A stretch of 11,290 nt of DNA from Myxococcales bacterium UBA5297 (GTDB lineage: Bacteria > Myxococcota > Myxococcia > Myxococcales > UBA5297), in contig DHSB01000252.1 of assembly GCA_002408385.1 (NCBI GenBank), positions 31,695 through 42,984 of the forward strand. Reading direction: 5' to 3'. Below are positions 5,677 to 11,290 of the stretch, piece by piece. The position numbers were made by a program, and so were the translations under genes. The notes beneath the pieces are model-generated. The model worked only from the letters and a program-made list of their open reading frames with translations, did not search any database and was not told where the DNA came from. How positions within the stretch are numbered: the stretch's first letter is position 1; the number at the start of each line of letters is the position of its first letter.

Positions 5677-7698
5677 GTGTCCAGGCGCGCTGCTTGGTTA
5701 TGCGGGGTCCTCGCGCTCGCGACGGCCGGTGGGGCGCGTGCCGAGGCGTTCCGGACGCTGATCATGGTCGACGCCTCGTCGAGCATGCGGACGACCGACC
5801 CACAAAAGCTTCGCAAAGTCGCCGCCGAGCTCTACGTGGACCTGGCCCGCGACGGCGACCGGGTCGCGGTCTGGCAATTCGACTCCCAAGCGAAGGAGAT
5901 CCTCGGCGAATTCCTGGAGATCCGTTCGCCCGCCGACCGCGACCGGCTCAAGGACGCCATCCGCTCCATCTCCGACGACGGCGACTGGACCGACTTCGGC
6001 GCGGCCTTCGAGGCCGCCGCCCAGGCCTTCGCCGCGGCACCCGCCGATCCGGGCGAGAAGCGCTTCCTCGTCTTCCTGACCGACGGACGGTGCGAGCCCG
6101 CCCCGGACAACCCCCAGTATCTAAAGGAAGGCGAGAAGCCCGACCGTTCCAAGCGCGCCAAGGAGGCGCGCGAGCAGAGGTGCCAGCAGACGGTGCTCTC
6201 GGAGCTGCTGCCCAAGCTCGAGGGCGTCGAGACGGTGGCCGTGGGCCTGTCGCGCAACGCTCCCCGCGAGTTTCTCCACGAGCTCGCCCGACGCAGCCGT
6301 GGCCGCGGCTCGGTCACCGAGAAGGCCGCGGATCTTCCGCAGCTCTTCGCCGAGATCCACGCCCAGAACTCCGGCGCGCGCGTCGCCGCGGCCGAGTCCT
6401 CGGCGATCAGCGTCGACAAGCTCGTCGCCTCGCTCGACCTGGTGGTCGTCGCTCCGCGCGACGTCGAGCTCGAGATCCTGCAGCCGGACGGGGCGCCCCT
6501 GTCCTTCGACTCACCGACGCTCTATTACGTGCGCGCCGAGCGCTATCGCTTCTTTCACCTGCCGAAGCCGGCCGCGGGCACCTGGACGGTCAAGCCGAGC
6601 AAGCCGCTGCCTGACTCGGCCATCTCGGCGATCCAGAACTACGACCTCGGGCTGCGGCTCGAGGTGCCGCAGCAGGTCGCGGTCGGTCAGCCTATCGAGG
6701 TGAAGGCCTTCCTCGCCGCGGGCGAGGGCGGCGGGATGCCGGAGGAGAGCTTCCTGGCTCGCCACCGGTTCGTGGTCGAGGCGAAGGGGGAGGGAATCGA
6801 GCGCAAAGTCGAGCTCGCGGCCGGCGAGGGCGGCGCCCGCGTCGGCAAGATCGCCACCCAGAAGCCCGGCAGCGTGGTGCTGCGCGCCCGCGTCGAGCCG
6901 GGGCCGGCCGGCGCGCTCACCCGCGTCGCCGCGCCGGTGACCGTGCTCGCGGTGCCGCCGCTCAAGCTCGCCGCGCCCGGTCCGCTGCAGGTCGGCGCGG
7001 TGAAGCCAGGAACGAGCGTCCAGGCGTTGCTCGATTTGCGGCCTTCGGAGTTCCTCGGCGACGTCGAGCTGAAGCTGCAGGCCGAAGGGCTGCCGTTCGA
7101 GATCGAGCCCCGGAAGTTGAAGCTGACGCTCGAGCAGAAGCGCTTCGACCTGGAGATCGAGGTGCCCGAGGAGGCGACGCCCGGACAGATCAAGGGCGCG
7201 CTGATGCTCGTGCCGCTCACCGCGCCCTACGAGAACCGCGAGGGCGGGCGCATCGAGGTCGAGGCGACGATCCTCCCGCTCACGTTCTGGGAGAAGCACG
7301 GCGGCAAGACCACCTTCGGGCTCGTCGTGCTGCTGCTCGGCTTCGTCGTCGCCGGCTTCAAGACCCCGAGCCGCTTCCCGCGCAAGCTGCGCGTCTTCTA
7401 CGTCGACAAGCCGAACGACGACGAGGGCGACTACGGCCTCGCGCTGCGCGCCAAGCCCGGTTTCTACCGGCCCGCGACCCTCAAGATCGGTGGAGGCGGG
7501 CCCATCCGCCGCAGCTCGCCGCTGCTGTGCGAGCTCGTCGCCCGGGACGGCGGCGTCGAGCTGAGACCTGCCCAGGGCCGCAGCGCCACCGCGGGCGACG
7601 AGAGCCATACGCGGCCGTTCAAGCCGGTCTACGGGACGAAGTACGAGCTGGACGAAGGCCTGGTCGTCTGGGTCGGCAAGGAAGACGAGGACGAGTAG
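5677..7698 (+). CDS. Membrane-anchored von Willebrand A (VWA) domain protein, first gene of tubulin-like operon
   Basis: This 673-residue protein is predicted to be exported through Sec and anchored in the inner membrane. In order: a GTG-initiated signal peptide (about 1-22, ending ARA-EA); a VWA domain (about 25-240); three beta-rich stretches resembling Ig-like repeats (about 245-320, 322-425, 440-535); one membrane segment (about 545-561, FGLVVLLLGFVVAGF); and a roughly 110-residue C-terminal domain. The MIDAS metal site is complete: Asp32-x-Ser34-x-Ser36, Thr105 and Asp136 (in LTDG). Basic residues just after the membrane segment (KTPSRFPRK) put the C-terminal domain in the cytoplasm, so VWA faces the periplasm. 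The tail ends in GKEDEDE. VWA domains usually bind protein ligands through the metal. The tubulin-like gene follows after 55 bases, so the cytoplasmic tail is a candidate contact for it. The ligand is unknown. Confidence 0.88.
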   Translation: MSRRAAWLCGVLALATAGGARAEAFRTLIMVDASSSMRTTDPQKLRKVAAELYVDLARDGDRVAVWQFDSQAKEILGEFLEIRSPADRDRLKDAIRSISDDGDWTDFGAAFEAAAQAFAAAPADPGEKRFLVFLTDGRCEPAPDNPQYLKEGEKPDRSKRAKEAREQRCQQTVLSELLPKLEGVETVAVGLSRNAPREFLHELARRSRGRGSVTEKAADLPQLFAEIHAQNSGARVAAAESSAISVDKLVASLDLVVVAPRDVELEILQPDGAPLSFDSPTLYYVRAERYRFFHLPKPAAGTWTVKPSKPLPDSAISAIQNYDLGLRLEVPQQVAVGQPIEVKAFLAAGEGGGMPEESFLARHRFVVEAKGEGIERKVELAAGEGGARVGKIATQKPGSVVLRARVEPGPAGALTRVAAPVTVLAVPPLKLAAPGPLQVGAVKPGTSVQALLDLRPSEFLGDVELKLQAEGLPFEIEPRKLKLTLEQKRFDLEIEVPEEATPGQIKGALMLVPLTAPYENREGGRIEVEATILPLTFWEKHGGKTTFGLVVLLLGFVVAGFKTPSRFPRKLRVFYVDKPNDDEGDYGLALRAKPGFYRPATLKIGGGGPIRRSSPLLCELVARDGGVELRPAQGRSATAGDESHTRPFKPVYGTKYELDEGLVVWVGKEDEDE

Positions 7699-7701
7699 AC
7701 A

Positions 7702-7728
7702 CCCCCTGGCCAAACCGGCCACCGGGGG
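7702..7728 (+). repeat. GC-rich hairpin between VWA and tubulin-like genes
   Basis: CCCCCTGGCC can pair with GGCCA-CC-GGGGG to give a 10-bp stem with a 2-base bulge and a 5-base AAACC loop, beginning three bases after the VWA stop. No U-run follows, so full termination is unlikely. It could stabilise the upstream message or reduce read-through into the tubulin-like gene, whose GGGAG site starts 15 bases after the stem. Confidence 0.6.
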
Positions 7729-7753
7729 CGGACGAGAAGAGACGGGAGAGACC

Positions 7754-10700
7754 ATGTACGACAAGAAGATCGCGCCCTGCTTCTTCGTGGGGCTGGGCGG
7801 CTGCGGCAGCTCGGTCGTCAACCAGATCGCCCGCAAGGTGAAGCAGGACGAGGAGAACTACCGGCGCTACCGCGACCTCATCCACTTCTTCGTCATCGAC
7901 ACCGATCAGGACGACCTCGCCCGCTGCAAGTGGGTCGACTCGAACCACCGCTTCGTCGTCAGCGACTTCGACAAGCCCGGCTACGTCGACCTGAAGCTCG
8001 GCAAGACGCACAGGGCGGCCGACCCCTCCTTCCTGCAGTGGTGGCCCGACTTCTACCGGCCCCGCTCGACGCGCGGCAAGGGCGCCGGGCAGATCCGCAT
8101 CGAGTCGCGCCTGTCGCTCACCTACCAGCTCGAGAACGACGCCGGCGGCATCCTCGCCGCGCTCAAGAGCGCCATCGCCCGCGCCTACGACGTCCAGAAC
8201 CCCTACCGCGCCAACAAGGCGGCCAAGATCTACCTCTACGCCTCGCTCGCCGGCGGCACCGGCAGCGGCGGCTCGGCCTTGATGGCGGCCAACCTGCGCA
8301 AGCTGCTCGCGGGCCGCGGCCACCAGATCACCGGCACCTTCGTGCTGCCCAACGTCTTTCGCAACCAGGGCCTGCCGCTCAACCAGTTCGACAAGGTGAT
8401 GACCAACGGCTACGCGGCCCTCTGCGAGATCGAGCTGCTCGAGACCGCGCACGACCGCGACGAGTTCGGCTTCGTCGAGTTCCACTTCAACCCCAACGAC
8501 GCGGGCGACAAGGGCATCACCCGGCCGATCTTCGACCAGGTCTATCTCGTGGACTCCGAGACCTCGGCCGGCGTGGTCATCGCCGACCCGAAGCTGGTCT
8601 ACCCGGCGGTCGCCGACGCGGCCCACGCGCAGATCTTCTCGACCATCCTCGAGAAGGAGCACTCGACGCTCGACAACGACACCCGCGAGCTCGCCGCGCT
8701 CGAGGAGAACGGCTTCACCAAGAGCTACGGCTCCTTCGGCGTCTCGGCGCTGGTGCTGCCGGCCGCCGACATCCTCGAGTACTTCGCCACCCGCTACGCG
8801 GCCGACGTGATGCGCTCGGCCTTCGCCGGGGGCGCGGCCAACTCGGGCGCGAGCAGCGACCCGGACGCGCCGGACCGCAACTTCGCCTCCGAGATCGAGG
8901 CCGCCGCGCGCCTGAGCGGCGAGAAGGGCGAGATGGCCCGCAGCGCCGTCGACTGGGTCGGCGACCGGTCTCAGGGCGCGCTCGGCGAGTACCTGCGCTG
9001 GGTCGACGAGTTCAGGGAGCAGCTCGGCCGCGACCTGAAGCTGCCCTCGTGGAAGGAGGAGGACCTGCTCGGCCTCGAGGGCCAGGAGGGGGTCGCCGAC
9101 GAGCTGAACAAGAAGTGGACCCTGCTCAAGAAGCGGCTCGACGAGGCCAACACCGGCGGCGCGATGCAGGTCGAGCGCGTCCTGAAGACGGTGCGCGGCC
9201 TGGGCGAGAAGGGCAGCCTCTCCGATCTCGTCGACGGCCAGGGCCCCATCCGCGCCCGCTACTTCCTGGTCAAGCTGCGCGAGGCGCTGCACGAGCGGCG
9301 CAAGGCCGACGGCGAGGCCTACGAGTCGGTCAAGGACTTCACCCCCGACGCCGCGGCCTCGCAGTTCTCCGACTATCGCGATCGGCTCGCCAAGGCGGCC
9401 CCCAAGACCCTGCGCGACCTGGTCGGCAGCGACTACAAGCCCGTCGTCGCCGAGTTCAAGCCCTTCTACGACAAGGTCGTGCGCAAGTCGTCCACCCAGG
9501 CGACCAGCCGCGCGATGGTGCGCTTCTACGACGAACTGGTCCGGGAGATCACCACCCGGCTGCGCAGCGTGGGCACCCTCTTCGACCGCGCCCAGGACAT
9601 CGAGCGCATCCTCGTGGAGAAGGCCGAGCGGCTGCTCAAGACCGGCGGCGAGCGCGAGGGCGGCGGCGCGGCCAACGAGTACGTCCTCGACGTCGAGGTC
9701 TTCCAGAACCACCTCAACGGCGAGCGCTACTGGGAGCACCTCTACCGCGAGCGCGCCCCTTCGGACGCCGGGGTCGCCGCCGCGCTCGACGAGGTGCGCC
9801 GCGCCTCCGAGGGCTCGCTGACCGAGGACGAGATGCGCGCGCGGGTCGTCGAGGCGCTCGTCTCGCTCGGCCGCGAGCGCTTCCGCAAGGATCTGTGCGG
9901 CGGGGCCGAAGGCGAGGGCGGGCTGCGCATCGACGAGGGGCTCGTCTTCGAGGCCCGCACCGCGCGCGCGATCCGCCGGCTCACCGAGCCGGGCCGCCCG
10001 GCCCCGACGATCGAGGCGGTCGCCGAGGAGCGCCCGGCGATCCCCGACTCGGACGTCGAGCGCTACATCGACGACAAGTTCGAGTTCGCCGGCAGCAAGT
10101 GCCAGCCGTTCATCGACCTCTACCCGGGCGGCCAGTACCTGCCCGACAAGCACTTCGCCACCCTCGATCCGAAGTACCGCGACGCGCTCGGGGGCTACCT
10201 GACCACCATGGGCAGCCATCCGGTCGAGCCCCAAAACGTCATCGACACCGCCGACCCGATGCGCATCGTCTTCTACACCGCCAAGCTCGGGGTCACGCTC
10301 CACTCGGTGCGCTCGGTGAGCCAGTACGCGCAGCGCTATCGCGTCGTGCAGGCCGAGGAGCTCGACCGCGGCAAGCCCTGGCCGCCGCCCGACGGGCCAA
10401 AGATGCCGGACATCCCGCTGCACATCGACAGCAACTGGGAGCGCGCTTCGGGCGGCGGGCTCTTCGACATCGACCTCGAGTCGCTCAAGGGCCCGCGCGC
10501 CAAGCGGCTGTGGATGGAGAAGCGGCTCGCGGCGGCCTCGATGGCGAACAAGGCCAAAGCGCTCGACAAGGAGCTGCGCGACTTCGTGCTCGCCACGCTC
10601 TTCGGCCAGGTCGTCTGTCGCGAGGGCGTCTTCGTCGTCGCCGACCCGGTCAAGGTCCGGACGCTGCACCGCTTCCGCGACCGCGCCTTCGAGGAGTTCA

Positions 10701-10933
10701 CCCGGCTGCATCCCGACGTGAAGAGCTGGGTCGTCGAGGAGGCGGCCAAGGCGCTCAAGGCCCTCGTCGAGGACCGGCGCACCTCGGAGCTCGCGACGAT
10801 GTTGCGCGAGTGCTGCCAGCGCCTGCAGGTCGAGCGGCGGGGCACCGACACCCCGGAGGAGAAGGAGCACCTCACCCGCGAGCTCGAGGCGCTGCGGGCC
10901 ATCGCCGGGGCCCACCGCGTGCCCCTGGAGTAG
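7754..10933 (+). CDS. Large tubulin/FtsZ-superfamily protein (Tubulin_2 type)
   Basis: This 1059-residue protein joins a tubulin-like GTPase domain to a long helical extension. In the N-terminal domain (about 1-350), VGLGGCGSSV (residues 12-21) is the glycine-rich T1 loop, FFVIDTDQDDL (about 45-55) matches the NTD..L T2 segment of FtsZ, and LAGGTGSGG (ending at residue 173) is the tubulin signature, T4. FDQVYLVDS follows as a further conserved strand. An Ala/Gly/Ser linker (about 357-375) leads to roughly 680 charged, mainly helical residues, with a HIDSNW motif at 890-895 and DPMRIVFYTAKLGV before it, both typical of this family as I recall it. Nucleotide binding and filament formation are expected but not shown. 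There is no signal peptide, so it is cytoplasmic. GGGAG five bases before the ATG fixes the start. It lies between the VWA gene and a probable second tubulin-like gene. Confidence 0.87.
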   Translation: MYDKKIAPCFFVGLGGCGSSVVNQIARKVKQDEENYRRYRDLIHFFVIDTDQDDLARCKWVDSNHRFVVSDFDKPGYVDLKLGKTHRAADPSFLQWWPDFYRPRSTRGKGAGQIRIESRLSLTYQLENDAGGILAALKSAIARAYDVQNPYRANKAAKIYLYASLAGGTGSGGSALMAANLRKLLAGRGHQITGTFVLPNVFRNQGLPLNQFDKVMTNGYAALCEIELLETAHDRDEFGFVEFHFNPNDAGDKGITRPIFDQVYLVDSETSAGVVIADPKLVYPAVADAAHAQIFSTILEKEHSTLDNDTRELAALEENGFTKSYGSFGVSALVLPAADILEYFATRYAADVMRSAFAGGAANSGASSDPDAPDRNFASEIEAAARLSGEKGEMARSAVDWVGDRSQGALGEYLRWVDEFREQLGRDLKLPSWKEEDLLGLEGQEGVADELNKKWTLLKKRLDEANTGGAMQVERVLKTVRGLGEKGSLSDLVDGQGPIRARYFLVKLREALHERRKADGEAYESVKDFTPDAAASQFSDYRDRLAKAAPKTLRDLVGSDYKPVVAEFKPFYDKVVRKSSTQATSRAMVRFYDELVREITTRLRSVGTLFDRAQDIERILVEKAERLLKTGGEREGGGAANEYVLDVEVFQNHLNGERYWEHLYRERAPSDAGVAAALDEVRRASEGSLTEDEMRARVVEALVSLGRERFRKDLCGGAEGEGGLRIDEGLVFEARTARAIRRLTEPGRPAPTIEAVAEERPAIPDSDVERYIDDKFEFAGSKCQPFIDLYPGGQYLPDKHFATLDPKYRDALGGYLTTMGSHPVEPQNVIDTADPMRIVFYTAKLGVTLHSVRSVSQYAQRYRVVQAEELDRGKPWPPPDGPKMPDIPLHIDSNWERASGGGLFDIDLESLKGPRAKRLWMEKRLAAASMANKAKALDKELRDFVLATLFGQVVCREGVFVVADPVKVRTLHRFRDRAFEEFTRLHPDVKSWVVEEAAKALKALVEDRRTSELATMLRECCQRLQVERRGTDTPEEKEHLTRELEALRAIAGAHRVPLE

Positions 10934-10945
10934 CCGCGCGCATCG

Positions 10946-11290
10946 ATGGATCTTCCGCTGGCAAACCCGACCCTCGTCCTCTGTCTCGGACGGTTCGGTG
11001 GCGAGGTCGCCGCGCTGCTTCAAAGGCAGGCGGACGATCGGCCGCCGCCGAACCTAATCGTGCTCCGCGCGGCGGTCGCCGAGGGGCCGAGGGGCGGGGT
11101 CGAGCTCTCGCCGGCTCGAGAGGTGTCGGAAGGCCCCGCCCACCCCGAGCCCCTCGACAGTCTCGGGGCGCCGGACGACGAGGGCGCGCGGCGGCTGCTC
11201 GAGAAGCTCCACGCCGAGGCGCGCCGCCTGCTCGATCTGAAGCAGCGCGTCGAGACCACCAGGGCGGGCGACGCGCGCCCGCCGCGGCTC
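10946..11290 (+). CDS. Probable second, degenerate tubulin-like protein, partial (N-terminus)
   Basis: The first 115 codons of a third operon gene run off the right edge. It starts 12 bases after the tubulin-like stop, in the same frame, so the ATG at 10946 is the first possible ATG. No well-placed ribosome binding site is seen (the nearest GGAG is 15 bases away), which suggests translational coupling. The N-terminus NPTLVLCLGRFGGEVAALL resembles the first strand and T1 loop of Tubulin_2 proteins, which typically read close to 'PTLVIGLGGTG'. Here the loop is LGRFGGE (residues 14-20), with Arg-Phe replacing the usual Gly-Thr or Gly-Cys. The next strand (NLIVLRAA, 36-43) lacks the DTD motif of its neighbour. 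The rest visible is Arg/Glu-rich and helical (LLEKLHAEARRLLDLKQR). A divergent, possibly non-hydrolysing tubulin homologue is the best reading; another Rossmann-like protein is possible. Confidence 0.6.
   Translation, partial: MDLPLANPTLVLCLGRFGGEVAALLQRQADDRPPPNLIVLRAAVAEGPRGGVELSPAREVSEGPAHPEPLDSLGAPDDEGARRLLEKLHAEARRLLDLKQRVETTRAGDARPPRL

Noticed and set aside
7619..11023. Very long open frame on the minus strand opposite the tubulin-like gene
   Set aside because: It mirrors the plus-strand codon bias of GC-rich DNA. Its product is a low-complexity Leu/Ala/Asp/Val/Arg mix with no motifs, while the plus strand has clear tubulin motifs and a ribosome binding site.

Overview
The window is very GC-rich (about 70% by eye), with dense lysine-poor coding, Tat and Sec lipoproteins, Cys-rich secreted proteins, an orphan receiver protein and a large bacterial tubulin-like protein. 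This mix fits a chromosome of the myxobacterial / 'deltaproteobacterial' type; that placement is inference. There are no tRNA or rRNA genes, IS elements, CRISPR arrays or phage genes. The region looks chromosomal and mostly vertically inherited.

Left part (1-1272, minus strand): the N-terminal 178 codons of an ABC exporter ATPase, running off the left edge, and a stand-alone CheY-like receiver protein. They are separated by 356 gene-free bases holding several GC-rich hairpins. A 360-base gap then divides the minus-strand receiver gene from the plus-strand genes.

Middle (1633-4592, plus strand): a two-gene tldD-pmbA operon encoding a TldD/TldE-type zinc metallopeptidase pair. TldD carries a twin-arginine signal followed by a lipobox, while its partner has no signal. 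The operon ends at a strong stem-loop that also works for the opposite strand.

Next (4620-5409, minus strand): two small, separately promoted lipoproteins. Each has ten cysteines after the lipidated one, and the first five are similarly spaced, so they look like diverged paralogues.

Right part (5677-11290+, plus strand): the most interesting region. It is an operon of (i) a secreted, membrane-anchored von Willebrand A (VWA) protein with an intact MIDAS site and a cytoplasmic tail, (ii) a 1059-residue tubulin/FtsZ-superfamily protein of the Tubulin_2 type with T1, T2 and T4 nucleotide-loop motifs, and (iii) the start of a third gene. The N-terminus of the third product looks like a second tubulin-like protein with degenerate nucleotide loops. 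A tubulin-like protein linked to a VWA protein has been predicted by comparative genomics to form a membrane-remodelling system. I know of no experimental description of this arrangement, and the likely pairing of an active-looking with a degenerate tubulin homologue is the point most worth following up.
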